From: Streptomyces sp. NBC_00510
GTDB taxonomy: Bacteria > Actinomycetota > Actinomycetes > Streptomycetales > Streptomycetaceae
NCBI GenBank assembly: GCA_036013505.1
Contig: CP107851.1
Span: forward strand, 8,232,001-8,296,000
Direction: 5' to 3'
DNA: 64,000 bases
In this document: positions 8,744-17,726 of the stretch, piece by piece
Layout: each line of letters starts with the position of its first letter
How positions within the stretch are numbered: the first letter of the stretch is position 1
Made by a program: the position numbers and the translations under genes
The notes under the pieces: generated by a model
Database searches by the model: none
Told to the model about the DNA's origin: nothing
Seen by the model: only the letters and a program-made list of their open reading frames with translations

Positions 8744-9679
8744 ATGCTCATGCGGGGCAAGGACGCGGGGCGACCGGGCACCCGCCCGAACCCGGCGCTG
8801 AAGGACCGGCCCATGCTGATGGCGCTGGCCTTCAGGATGCTCGGATCGACGCACGACGCCGAGGACGCCGTCCAGGAGACCTACGCCCGCTGGTACGCGA
8901 TGTCCCCCTCGGCGCGCGCCGGCATCAGGTCCCCCACGGCCTGGCTGGTCCGCGTGGCCGGCCGGATCTGCCTGGACCACCTCGGCTCCGCCCGGGTGCG
9001 CAGGGAGAGGTACACGGGCGAGTGGCTGCCCGAACCGCTGCCGGACAGCTCGGCGTGGAGCAGCGTACGGACGTCCGGGCGCATGGACGATCCCGCGGAC
9101 CGGGTCGCCCTGGACGATTCCGTCACCATGGGGATGCTCGTCCTCCTTGAGGCCCTCACGCCGGCGCAACGCGTGAGCTTCGTGCTGCACGACGTCTTCA
9201 AGGTGTCCTTCGTCGAGATCGCCGCCATCGTCGGCCGCAGCGCCGAGAGTTGCCGCGCACTGGCCGTGGCGGCCCGCCGCGGCATCACCTCCGCGCGCAG
9301 GCACGAGGCGGATCAGCAGGAGTACCGGCGGCTGGTCCGCGAGTTCAAGCGGGCGTGCCAGACCGGCGAACTCGACCGCCTGATCGCCCTGTTGGACCCG
9401 CAGGTCACCGCCCGGGCGGACGGCGGTGGACACGTCCGTGCCGCTCTCAAGCCCATCCACGGAGCGGACAGGACCGCCCGCTACCTCATCGGCGCGTCCC
9501 GCAAGGAGGGCCGTCTGGCCACGGCCCTCATGACCCTGGAGAACGCCGGTCACCGCCCCGCGCTGGTCTGCCGGGTGGACGGAGCGGTGGTCGCCGTCGT
9601 CACCCTGAACGTCGCCGGATCGCGGATCACCGACGTGTGGATCACGCTGAACCCGGACAAGCTGGCCGCCTGGCACTAG
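8744..9679 (+). CDS. ECF41-type RNA polymerase sigma factor with SnoaL-like C-terminal domain (SigJ-like), copy 1
   Basis: A 311-residue sigma factor. Region 2 is around LAFRMLGSTHDAEDAVQETY, region 4 around VEIAAIVGRSAESCRALAVA, followed by an extension of about 100 residues containing DGGG and ending NPDKLAAW. DGGGK and NPDKL motifs in a SnoaL-like tail are hallmarks of the ECF41 family, whose tail regulates sigma activity without a separate anti-sigma factor. The ATG at 8744 has GAGGA just upstream and gives a length matching the paralogue at 12792-13730; a longer frame overlapping the WhiB gene is less likely. No COE-type enzyme gene sits immediately beside this copy. Confidence 0.9.
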   Translation: MLMRGKDAGRPGTRPNPALKDRPMLMALAFRMLGSTHDAEDAVQETYARWYAMSPSARAGIRSPTAWLVRVAGRICLDHLGSARVRRERYTGEWLPEPLPDSSAWSSVRTSGRMDDPADRVALDDSVTMGMLVLLEALTPAQRVSFVLHDVFKVSFVEIAAIVGRSAESCRALAVAARRGITSARRHEADQQEYRRLVREFKRACQTGELDRLIALLDPQVTARADGGGHVRAALKPIHGADRTARYLIGASRKEGRLATALMTLENAGHRPALVCRVDGAVVAVVTLNVAGSRITDVWITLNPDKLAAWH

Positions 9680-9774
9680 GGACTGTCGTCGAACCTCGGC
9701 CAACGACCAACCGGGATCAGGGCTGGTCGGCTCCCGGGAGGTCCGCAGCCAGAGGGGTGTGTCAGAGTCTGCGC

Positions 9775-10692
9775 ATGCTCGAGATCGTGGTGAAGGCGGA
9801 GAACCGGGAGCGGCACGTCCGTGTGTCCGCCGAGGAGCTGGCTGGGCTGGTCCGGCACATCGGTGGTGACGGTGACCGGTTCCTGGTGGTCCAGCGGGTA
9901 CCCGACCTGCCTGACGTCTTCGCCCAGGTCTGGCACAAGGCCGGTGGTGACTACACGCTGGAGCACCGGGACGGTGCCGCCGACCGACACTTCCAGGCGA
10001 TGGCCGGCGGGCCCGAAGCCGTGATCGCGGCGATTACCGGCTGGGCCCGCCAGGAGGCCGGTTGGGACGGTGGTCTGGCCTGGTCGCTGCTGGACATGGG
10101 CCCCGCCCCCGAAGTGCCGCCGCTCGACCTCGGCGAAAACGAGCGCGTGGAGTTGGAGAAGCGCGTCCGCGAGGTGCTGGTCGGCGGCTACGCCTCCCGC
10201 GCCGAACTGGCCGAGGTTGCCGAGGAGTACCTGGTCACCAAGGACCGTCGGCCCGTCTCACGCGAGCAGGCGGTGGCGCTGGCCGACCGGTTGTGGCTGG
10301 AGCGGGTCGCGGAGCAGACCGCATGGCAGGGCGAGACCGACCCTGAGCGGCTCACCCGCGCGTTCACCGCCCTGCAGGAGGCCGGCGTCACCGCCCGTGA
10401 GAACTTCACCTGCTGCCGCGGCTGCGGCCAGTCCGAGATCGGCGGCGAAGGCCGACCGGACGCCCGCGGTTTCGTCTACTTCCACACCCAGTGCACGGAC
10501 TCCGCCGCAGCCGGCCACGGACTGATGCTCCTCTACGGCGGCTTCGACAGCTCGTCCGAGACCACTGCAGCCATCGGCCACGAGGTCGTGGCTGCCCTCG
10601 AAGCAGTCGGCCTCCACACCGCGTGGGACAGTGACCCCGACCGGGCCATCACCGTCACCCCCCTGGACTGGCGCCGCCGCCTGGTCGGTTAG
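9775..10692 (+). CDS. DUF6891-like protein of unknown function
   Basis: A 305-residue cytosolic protein without signal peptide or membrane segments. The C-terminal part (about 205-300) has FTCCRGCGQSEIG, then ARGFVYFHTQCTD and LMLLYGGFDSS, which I associate with the DUF6891 family of actinobacteria. The clustered cysteines could bind metal. The N-terminal 100 residues resemble a small beta-rich domain found on related Streptomyces proteins. It is convergent with the cytochrome b gene, with a perfect palindrome between them. Function unknown. Confidence 0.75.
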   Translation: MLEIVVKAENRERHVRVSAEELAGLVRHIGGDGDRFLVVQRVPDLPDVFAQVWHKAGGDYTLEHRDGAADRHFQAMAGGPEAVIAAITGWARQEAGWDGGLAWSLLDMGPAPEVPPLDLGENERVELEKRVREVLVGGYASRAELAEVAEEYLVTKDRRPVSREQAVALADRLWLERVAEQTAWQGETDPERLTRAFTALQEAGVTARENFTCCRGCGQSEIGGEGRPDARGFVYFHTQCTDSAAAGHGLMLLYGGFDSSSETTAAIGHEVVAALEAVGLHTAWDSDPDRAITVTPLDWRRRLVG

Positions 10693-10844
10693 GGACCGGC
10701 GTCAAGGATCACGCCCACATGAGGAACGAGGCGAGGATGACAGCCGCCCGATAGGTCGACAACGGGCATCTGCGCCAGGACGGGGAGGTACGGATCCCCG
10801 CCTGTGCTGATCCGTCCGCGCTGAATCCAGAGGTCCGACCTCAC

Positions 10845-10880
10845 GACGGCCCGCCGGAACCCGGGTTCCGGCGGGCCGTC
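10845..10880. terminator. Perfect 36-bp palindrome, bidirectional terminator
   Basis: Eighteen-base arms without mismatch (GACGGCCCGCCGGAACCC and its reverse complement) and no spacer, between the convergent DUF6891-like gene and the cytochrome b gene. It lies 43 bases before the cytochrome b stop codon on the minus strand side and can work in both directions. Confidence 0.85.
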
Positions 10881-10922
10881 GGGCGCCGACCATCCGCCAG
10901 GCATGCCCCCCGGCTTCGCCGG

Positions 10923-12540
10923 TCATCGCTCGATGCTGTGCCGCATCTCCTCCTCGGTGGGCTTGGCCACCTGTGACGAAGGCCCGTAGAAGGCGTGCGA
11001 CAGGCGCAGCCTCAGGCGTTCGCGGCGGGTCCGCCGGCGCGGGAGCCCGTTCGCGTCCTCGTCGGGGCCGGGCTCCAGGGGCCGGTACTGCTCGTGGGAG
11101 CCCAGGACGTGACGCCGCGCGGCGTCGAGGGGCCGGTGGATCTCGACGTATTCGCCGTGGGGCAGCCGGCGGATCACCCCCGTCGCGGCGCCGTGGAGGA
11201 GCTCGTCCTTGTCGCGCCGCTGCAGGCCCAGGCAGATGCGTTTGGTGACGGTGAAGGAGACGACCGGGACGACGAACACGGCGACGCGGACGGCCCAGGT
11301 GACCGTGTTGATGGACAGGTGGAAGCGGGTCGCGAAGAGGTCGTTGCCGCCGCCGGCCAGCAGGCAGAAGTAGAGGCTCAGCCAGGCGACGCCGAGCCCC
11401 GTGCGCACCGGGCGGTTGCGGGGTGCGGTCCAGCAGGTGGTGCTCGCGCCGGTCCCCGGTGACCCAGGCCTCGACGAACGGGTACACGCCGATGACCACC
11501 AGGACGGCGGGGAAGACCAGCAGGGGTATGAGCACACCGAGCACCAGGGTGTGGCCCGCGAAGTGGACCTCCCACCCCGGCATGACGCGGACGAGGCCCT
11601 CGGCGAACCCCATGTACCAGTCCGGCTGGGCGCCGGTCGAGACCTGGTCCGGACGGTAGGGCCCGTAGTTCCACACGGGGTTGACGGCCGCGACGGCGGA
11701 GAGGGCGGCCGGCACGCCCACCACGAGGAAGAGGAAGCCGCCCGCCTTGGCGACGTAGACCGGCAGCAGCGGCATGCCCACGGCGTTGCCCTCCTTCCGT
11801 CCGGGGCCGGGCCATTGGGTGTGCTTGTGGTGGAAGAGCAGGATCAGGTGGGCCGTGATCAGCGCGACGAAGATCCCGGGCAGCAGCAGGATGTGCGCGG
11901 AGTAGAAGCGCGGGACGATCTCCCCGCCCGGGAACTCACCGCCGAAGAGGAACGGGGACAGGTACGTTCCCACGACCGGGACCGACAGGATCGCCCCCTG
12001 AAGGAAGCGCAGTCCCGTGCCCGACAGCAGGTCGTCCGGCAGCGAGTAGCCGATGAAGCCCTCGAACATGCCGACCACGAGCAGCGCCCAGCCGAAGAGC
12101 CAGTTCACCTCCCGGGGCTTGCGGTAGGAGCCCGTGAAGAAGTGGCGCATCATGTGGACGAACATGGCCGCGACGAAGACGATGGCCGCCCAGTGGTGCA
12201 TCTGGCGCACGAGCAGGCCCCCGCGTACGTCGAACGAGATGTCCAGCGTGGAGGAGTAGGCCTCCGACATGGTGACGCCGTTGAGCGGGGCGTAGCTGCC
12301 GTCGTAGACCACCGTGTTCATCGAGGGGTGGAAGAAGAGCGTCAGGTAGACGCCCGTCAGGACCAGCACGACGAAGCTGTGGAGACAGATCTCGCCCAGC
12401 ATGAACGACCAGTGGTCGGGGAAGATCTTGCGCATGTGGGCCCTGGCGAGGGTGTGGATGCCGAGCCGTCCGTCCGCCCAGTCGGCCAGCCGCTCCCCCC
12501 GGGGCGCCTGTTGTCGGTCTCTGGTGTGGGTGATCGTCAC
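10923..12540 (-). pseudogene. qcrB: Orphan cytochrome bc1 complex cytochrome b subunit, interrupted by a one-base frameshift
   Basis: Residues 1-372 read as an actinobacterial QcrB: heme-ligand helices (QMHHWAAIVFVAAMFVHMMRHF; SAHILLLPGIFVALITAHL), PDWYMGFAEG and HHLLDR. Right after HHLLDR the frame is lost; the expected continuation PRNRPVRTGLGVAWLSLYF and the rest of the protein to the stop at 10923 is in the next frame. Removing one base at 11424 restores a 538-residue protein of normal length. QcrB passes electrons from menaquinol in the membrane, but no qcrA, qcrC or cta genes are nearby, so this is an extra copy. Either it is a true pseudogene or the base is an assembly error. If translated from the start, the frame as given runs on to 10702. 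Confidence 0.88.
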
Positions 12541-12671
12541 CTTGGGCTTCTCTCGGGACTGCGTGCGCGCTTCACGCGTCGGATGGGTCGAACCTCACGA
12601 CGGCCGGGGTCCCGCGGATGTGAGGTGACGAAGGACACGGGCCCGCGGCCCGGGCGGCGACGCCGGGGGCG

Positions 12672-12698
12672 CCTCACATACCCGGGCGCGGTCTCGTC
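12672..12698 (+). promoter_or_regulatory. Candidate ECF41-type promoter of the second sigma gene
   Basis: CCTCACA at 12672-12678 and CGTC at 12695-12698 are separated by 16 bases. The published ECF41 promoter motif is TGTCACA-N16-CGTC, so this matches at 9 of 11 positions with exact spacing, about 94 bases upstream of the sigma start. It suggests autoregulation or regulation by the first paralogue. Confidence 0.5.
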
Positions 12699-12791
12699 GT
12701 AGAGGCATGCCGATCGGACAAGCGAAGGACACCGTCCACGAGGCGGTCGCGAGCCGCCCCGCACGTGACGGCCGGACCCGGGGGCGGCGGC

Positions 12792-13730
12792 ATGTCTGAC
12801 GCACCCCCGCCCGAAGCCGCCGACCACTCGCTGGGCGCCGTCTTCGGCGAACGCCGGGTGCTGCTGAACCTGGCCTTCCGCATGCTCGGGTCGTCGTACG
12901 ACGCCGAGGACGTCGTCCAGGAGACCTACATGCGCTGGTACGCCCTCTCGGAGGACGACCAGCGCGCCATCAGGTCGCCCATGGCGTGGTTGGTGCGGGT
13001 GGCCGGCCGGATCTGCCTGGACCACCTGTCCTCGGCGCGGGTGCGACGCGAGAGGTACGTGGGGGAGTGGCTGCCCGAACCGCTGCCCGGATCCGCGGGG
13101 GACGCGGTGGGCCCGGCCGCGGCCGGTGCCGATCCGGCGGACCAGATCAGCCTGGACGAATCCGTCACCATGGGGGTGCTGGTCGTCCTGGACTCCGTCA
13201 CCCCGGCGGAGCGCGTCGCGTTCATCCTGCACGACATCTTCGGGGTCCCCTTCACGGAGATCGCGGAGACGGTGGGGCGTTCCCCCGCGGCCTGCCGTCA
13301 GCTCGCCACGTCCGCCCGTCGCCGCCTCAGAGCGGCCGGGCCCCCGGCGATCCGCAGCTCACGGCACCGAGACGTCGTGTCGGCGTTCAAGCACGCCTGT
13401 GAGACCGGCGATCTCGACACGCTCGTGGAACTCCTCGACGCGACCGCGACCGCGACCGCCGACGGTGGAGGAAGGGTCAGGACCGCCCTGCGGCCCGTGG
13501 TCGGAGCCGACAGGATCGCGCGCCTCTTCCTCGGCGTCCTGCGGAAGGAGCCGGGAGTCTCCTTCCGTGTCGAGGACGTCAGCGGCCGCCCGGGCCTCGT
13601 CGGGCGCATGGACGGCGTGACGGCGGCGGTCGTCGGGATCGACCTCACCGAGGAGGACCGTATCGGCCGGATCTGGCTCATGATGCACCCGGACAAACTG
13701 CACGCCTGGCGCAACAGGGACGGCGTTTAG
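12792..13730 (+). CDS. ECF41-type RNA polymerase sigma factor with SnoaL-like C-terminal domain (SigJ-like), copy 2
   Basis: A 312-residue paralogue of the sigma factor at 8744-9679. Region 2 (LAFRMLGSSYDAEDVVQETY), the linker WLVRVAGRICLDHLSSARV, region 4 (FTEIAETVGRSPAACRQLA), DGGG and the terminal HPDKLHAW motif align closely with copy 1. The tail is the SnoaL-like regulatory domain of ECF41 factors. I chose ATG 12792 because it gives nearly the same length as the paralogue; GTG 12765 is in frame and possible. The gene is followed by an NmrA-type reductase, matching the usual ECF41 link to COE genes (carboxymuconolactone decarboxylase, oxidoreductase or epimerase). It is divergent from the broken qcrB. 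Confidence 0.9.
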   Translation: MSDAPPPEAADHSLGAVFGERRVLLNLAFRMLGSSYDAEDVVQETYMRWYALSEDDQRAIRSPMAWLVRVAGRICLDHLSSARVRRERYVGEWLPEPLPGSAGDAVGPAAAGADPADQISLDESVTMGVLVVLDSVTPAERVAFILHDIFGVPFTEIAETVGRSPAACRQLATSARRRLRAAGPPAIRSSRHRDVVSAFKHACETGDLDTLVELLDATATATADGGGRVRTALRPVVGADRIARLFLGVLRKEPGVSFRVEDVSGRPGLVGRMDGVTAAVVGIDLTEEDRIGRIWLMMHPDKLHAWRNRDGV

Positions 13731-13743
13731 CGCGATCCGGGGG

Positions 13744-13770
13744 TGTCACACATTCCCCGGGTGATGGGTC
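13744..13770 (+). promoter_or_regulatory. Candidate ECF41-type promoter upstream of the NmrA-like gene
   Basis: TGTCACA at 13744-13750, then 16 bases, then GGTC at 13767-13770. The -35 equals the ECF41 consensus and the -10 differs by one base from CGTC. It would leave a leader of about 200 bases before the reductase start, which is long, so confidence is limited. Confidence 0.35.
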
Positions 13771-13974
13771 ATGAGGACGAAGGACGTTCGTGACCACGGA
13801 GAACGGCCGTGGAAAGGCCAACGCCGGGCGCCCGTTGATCGCACACATCCCGGCCTGAAGTTCACCCCGTGGATGGGCCCGATGCGTCCGTGTTGCCGCG
13901 CGTGTGCATGTGCCGCGGCCGGATACTGCGCATTGGCGTTCATTGCCCTGCGGCCATGAAAAAGGAGTTTCCCG

Positions 13975-14826
13975 ATGGTTGATGAGCCGATCCTGGTGCT
14001 TGCCGCAACCGGCGGACAGGGCAGGGCCGTGACCGACGCGTTGCTGGACCGCGGGGCCAGGGTGCGGGCGATGGTGCGGGACCCCGAGCGGGAGACCGCG
14101 CGGCGGCTGGCCGATCGGGGCGTCACCGTGGTGGCGGGGTCCCTGAACGACGGCGGTTCCCTTGCCGCGGCGATGGACGGGGTGGCGGGGGTCTTCGCGT
14201 TCACCACGCCCTTCGAGGCCGGCGTGGAGGCCGAGGTGGCCCAGGGGCGGGCCATCCTGACCGCCGCCGGCGAGACGCGGGTACCGCATCTGGTGTTCAG
14301 CTCGGTGGCCGGGGCCGACCAGGGGAGCGGCGTGCCCCACTTCGACAGCAAGGCCCGCATCGAGGCCGAGCTGGCCTCCGGCGATGTGCCCCACACGATC
14401 CTGGGGCCGACGTACTTCTACGACAACGCCCTCGGCGGCGCGGAGCGCATCCGCGGCGGCGTGCTCGACCTGCCGCTGCCCTCCGACAGGCCGCTGCAGC
14501 AGCTCGCCCGTGCCGACCACGGCGCATTCGCGGCCGAGGTGCTGCTCAACCCCGCGCCCTACCTGGGGCGCCGTATCGAGCTCGCCAGCGACGCACCCAC
14601 GCCCGCGCAGATGGCGGACGCCCTGCGCGCGGCCCTGGGCCGGGACGTCCGGTACGAGCGCGTACCGCTGGAGGCCATCGCGAACCCGGACATGCACGCG
14701 ATGTGGGCCTTCCTCAACGGCCCCGGCTACCGCGTCGACGTCCCCGCGCTGCACGCGGCGCATCCGGAGATCGCCTGGACCGGCTTCGCCGACTGGGCGC
14801 AGGCCGCCTTCGCCCCCGCCCACTGA
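13975..14826 (+). CDS. NmrA-like NAD(P)-binding reductase/epimerase (likely ECF41 target)
   Basis: A 283-residue Rossmann-fold protein with an N-terminal VLAATGGQGRAVTDALL nucleotide-binding motif and the NmrA pattern of VRDPERETARRLADRGV. These atypical short-chain dehydrogenases act as reductases, epimerases or redox sensors; the substrate cannot be deduced. AAAAAGGAG precedes the ATG by a suitable distance. Its place immediately after an ECF41 sigma gene fits the known genomic coupling of ECF41 sigmas with COE enzymes, and a TGTCACA-type promoter candidate lies upstream. It is probably the regulated target of one or both sigma paralogues. Confidence 0.85.
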   Translation: MVDEPILVLAATGGQGRAVTDALLDRGARVRAMVRDPERETARRLADRGVTVVAGSLNDGGSLAAAMDGVAGVFAFTTPFEAGVEAEVAQGRAILTAAGETRVPHLVFSSVAGADQGSGVPHFDSKARIEAELASGDVPHTILGPTYFYDNALGGAERIRGGVLDLPLPSDRPLQQLARADHGAFAAEVLLNPAPYLGRRIELASDAPTPAQMADALRAALGRDVRYERVPLEAIANPDMHAMWAFLNGPGYRVDVPALHAAHPEIAWTGFADWAQAAFAPAH

Positions 14827-14894
14827 CCCGGACGCACCGGCGGCGGGAACCGAGCGGCGCCGGGTGCACGGCCCGGCCACGACGCCCCACCCGG

Positions 14895-15644
14895 TCACAC
14901 GTCCGGTAGGAGGAGCCAGACTTCGGAGAAGGCGAGGCCGTGCTCGTGGGTCGTCACCCCGCACGGGCAGCCCAGCCGGATCAGGCGCCAGTCGCAGGTC
15001 ACCGTCCACGGGCCGTCCCGGCCTCCACACACCGGGCAGCCGACGGTCTCGGCCGTCCACACCCCGGCGGCGGGTCTGCCGTGACGTCGGAAGCGGCCCG
15101 CGTACCGGACCTGCCAGGGCCGGACCGGTGGCGTGCGCGGGGCGGTCCCGGGCGGGCCCGCCGAGGCCAGCGCGGCGAACAGTTCGATCAGTTCGGGGAG
15201 CAGGGCCTCGCCCGCGTCGGTCGCCGGCAGGGTCCGGCCGCCTGCCGTCCCCGCAGGGGGCCCGTATCCGGGCGCGGCCGCTGCCACTGGTGGGTTCGGG
15301 GTGGCGTACCAGGGCACGAAGGCCCGGGCGACGGCGGCGAGGAGGGCGGCCGCGCGCGGGCTGACGGCGCCTGCGTCGAGGTGGTGGAGGGTGGTGCGCA
15401 GGACCCGTTGGAGCCGCCGGTCGCGGTCCGTGGCGCGGGTCCGGGCGGTCGCTTGCCGCCGGGCCGGGAGCGGCGCCGCAAGACGGTCCAGGACGGCCGC
15501 GGCCGCTGCGGAGTCCGCCGGGGCGGGGCGCCACTCCCCGGCCGCTAGGAGTCGCCGTGCCTGCTCGGCCTCGCGGGTCAGGGCACGTGTCGACAGCGGC
15601 TGCGGGCCGCGGGTTGCCTCGTGAACCTCGTGCCCGCGTGTCAC
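14895..15644 (-). CDS. Hypothetical protein with C-terminal cysteine pairs
   Basis: I do not recognise this 249-residue protein. It is Ala/Arg-rich, with no signal peptide or membrane helix. The C-terminus carries CPVCGG, then a single Cys and CPCG within about 30 residues, a spacing that could form a zinc ribbon. The GTG start at 15644 has GGAG nine bases upstream. It stands alone, convergent with the NmrA-like gene and about 200 bases past the end of the efflux gene on the same strand. Confidence 0.65.
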   Translation of the reverse strand: MTRGHEVHEATRGPQPLSTRALTREAEQARRLLAAGEWRPAPADSAAAAAVLDRLAAPLPARRQATARTRATDRDRRLQRVLRTTLHHLDAGAVSPRAAALLAAVARAFVPWYATPNPPVAAAAPGYGPPAGTAGGRTLPATDAGEALLPELIELFAALASAGPPGTAPRTPPVRPWQVRYAGRFRRHGRPAAGVWTAETVGCPVCGGRDGPWTVTCDWRLIRLGCPCGVTTHEHGLAFSEVWLLLPDV

Positions 15645-15844
15645 GGCCCCTGCTCCGCCTTCCCTCGTTCCCGCCGCTGTCGCGACGTGGGTCCTTCCCT
15701 ATCCGTACGGGCTGGCTGTGTCCAGCTCCGTCCAGTCCGAGACAGGCCGGCGTGCATCCGAATCGTCTTCCGATCGAAGGCCCGGTCGCGTCGACCGCCC
15801 GGGGCCGCCCCGTACGGCCGGTCCCGGGCGATCGCGCCCTTCCG

Positions 15845-17401
15845 CTACAGCCCCGTGCCCGCGGCCGCCGCCTTGCCGCCGAGGTTCTCCAGGTCGCTCC
15901 TGCGGACCCGGATCAGCAGCAGTGCGACCAGCAGAGCGACGGCCGCCATGGCCGCGGAGGTCAGGAACGCCGAGGAGATGCCCTCGGTCAGCACCTCGTG
16001 CCCCCAGCGGCCGGGCAGCTGGCCGGTCCGGGCCAGCCGGCCCTTGTCCGCGGCGGTGGCCTGTGCCAGGAAGGACGGCAGCTGGTGTTCCGCCTCGTCG
16101 CGGCTCGCGGTTCCGAAGACGGTCACCATGATGGACAGCCCCAGCGAACCTCCGACCTGCTGTGAGGCGTTGAGCACGCCGGAGGCGGCTCCGGCCTCGT
16201 GCTGCGCGACGCCCGAGACGCTGGTGAGGGTGAGCGTCACGAAGTTGAGGCCGATGCCGGCGCCGAAGAGGAACAGCGGCCCCATCACGCCGCCCACGTA
16301 CGTGGTGCCGGGACTGATGAACGTCAGCCAGCCCAGCCCGACGATCGACAGGGCCGAGCCGATCACCACGAACGGCTTGGGGCCGAGGACGGGCAGCAGC
16401 CGCTGGGTGATCCCGACCGCGACGACCAGCGCCGCGGTGAAGGTCAGCGACGCCAGACCGGAGCGGATCGGGCTGTAGCCGAGCACGATCTGGAAGAACT
16501 GCACGATGAAGAAGAACATCCCGTACATCGCGCCCGCCAGGCACAGGATGACGACGTACGAGCCGACGCGGTTGCGGTCCCCGAACATGCGCAGCGGGAT
16601 GATGGGCTGCGCGGCACGGGACTCGACGAGCACGAACGCCGCGAGGAGCACCGCGGCCGCCACGAAGGCGGAGACGGTGAGCGGGTCGCTCCATCCGTCG
16701 CCGGAGGCCCGGATGAAGCCGTAGACGAGCGACGCCATCCCGAGGGTCGACGTCGCGGCGCCGGCGACGTCGAAGTGTCCGGGGTGCCGCCGGGACTCGT
16801 TGATGTAGACGGGGGCGAGCACCGCGACGAGGAGCCCGATCGGGACGTTCACGAACAGCACCCAGCGCCAGTCGAGCCACTCGGTGAGCATGCCGCCCGC
16901 CAGCAGCCCGACGGCCGCACCGGCGCCCGAGACGCCCGCGAACACGCCCATCGCCCGGTTGCGTTCGGGCCCCTCGGCGAAGTTCGTGGTGATGAGCGCG
17001 AGCGACGTGGGGGAGGCGATGGCGCCGCCGACGCCCTGCAGGGCGCGCGCCGCCAGGAGCTGCCAGGGCTCCTGCGCGAGGCCTCCCAGCAGGGACGCCA
17101 CGGTGAAGAGCGCGATGCCCGTGGTGAACACGCGCCGGCGCCCGAGGATGTCGCCCGCCCGGCCGCCGAGCAGCAGCAGTCCGCCGAAGGTCAGCGTGTA
17201 GGCGCTCAGCACCCAGGAGAGGTCGGTCGTGGAGAAGCCGAGCGAGCGCTGGATGTTCGGCAGGGCGACGTTCACGATGGTGCTGTCGAGCACGATCATC
17301 AGCTGGCACGCGGCGATGATGAACAGCGCGAGCCCCGGGTGGCCGCTTCGACGGGCGGCACCGGGTGCGCCGGGCGTGGCCTGTTGCAGCCGGGTCGTCA
17401 T
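15845..17401 (-). CDS. DHA2-family (EmrB/QacA) MFS multidrug efflux transporter
   Basis: A 518-residue integral membrane protein with the 14-helix pattern of proton-driven drug exporters. Motif A is visible as GGRAGDILGRRR after helix 2, and the antiporter motif C region reads GVSGAGAAVGLLAGG around helix 5, followed by WRWVLFVNVPIG. It would export drugs or a secondary metabolite across the cytoplasmic membrane. No dedicated TetR or MarR gene is adjacent, unusual for this class, so regulation is not apparent here. Confidence 0.9.
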   Translation of the reverse strand: MTTRLQQATPGAPGAARRSGHPGLALFIIAACQLMIVLDSTIVNVALPNIQRSLGFSTTDLSWVLSAYTLTFGGLLLLGGRAGDILGRRRVFTTGIALFTVASLLGGLAQEPWQLLAARALQGVGGAIASPTSLALITTNFAEGPERNRAMGVFAGVSGAGAAVGLLAGGMLTEWLDWRWVLFVNVPIGLLVAVLAPVYINESRRHPGHFDVAGAATSTLGMASLVYGFIRASGDGWSDPLTVSAFVAAAVLLAAFVLVESRAAQPIIPLRMFGDRNRVGSYVVILCLAGAMYGMFFFIVQFFQIVLGYSPIRSGLASLTFTAALVVAVGITQRLLPVLGPKPFVVIGSALSIVGLGWLTFISPGTTYVGGVMGPLFLFGAGIGLNFVTLTLTSVSGVAQHEAGAASGVLNASQQVGGSLGLSIMVTVFGTASRDEAEHQLPSFLAQATAADKGRLARTGQLPGRWGHEVLTEGISSAFLTSAAMAAVALLVALLLIRVRRSDLENLGGKAAAAGTGL

Positions 17402-17726
17402 CGGCCGGCTCCCGGCTGCGCGGTCATGCCGATCCTGACGTCCGCGGACCCGTGGTCCGCGTCAAGAGGGTCGGGCATCTCTTTCCTTCCGTCGAAGCGA
17501 AGTGGGACGCGCGTCTCCTCGGGAGCCCCGGGCCCGGGAGGAGTCGCGCGGACGAAAGGCACACGCCCTGGGGCCGTACCTCACCGGAATGACGAGGCAC
17601 TTCAGCCGGGCGTGAGGTGACGGCTGTCACAGGTCGACGCGTGTGAGCGGCGCTACATCACACACCGCTCCGACACGTCGTCGTCTCCGTGGACAGGTGC
17701 GATCCGGCCAGGAGGACGGAGTTTCG
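17402..17726. other. 325-bp intergenic region between divergent efflux and stress-protein genes
   Basis: Contains promoters for the DHA2 transporter and the universal stress protein. I see a CTCCTCGGG...GGGAGGAG dyad of weak quality near 17515-17543 and a TGTCACA at 17625-17631 that lacks a convincing partner -10. Nothing else is supported. Confidence 0.35.

Noticed and set aside
17625..17651. TGTCACA-N16-CGGC as an ECF41 promoter of the stress-protein gene
   Set aside because: The -10 does not match CGTC well and the motif is common by chance in GC-rich DNA; no link to the sigma genes.
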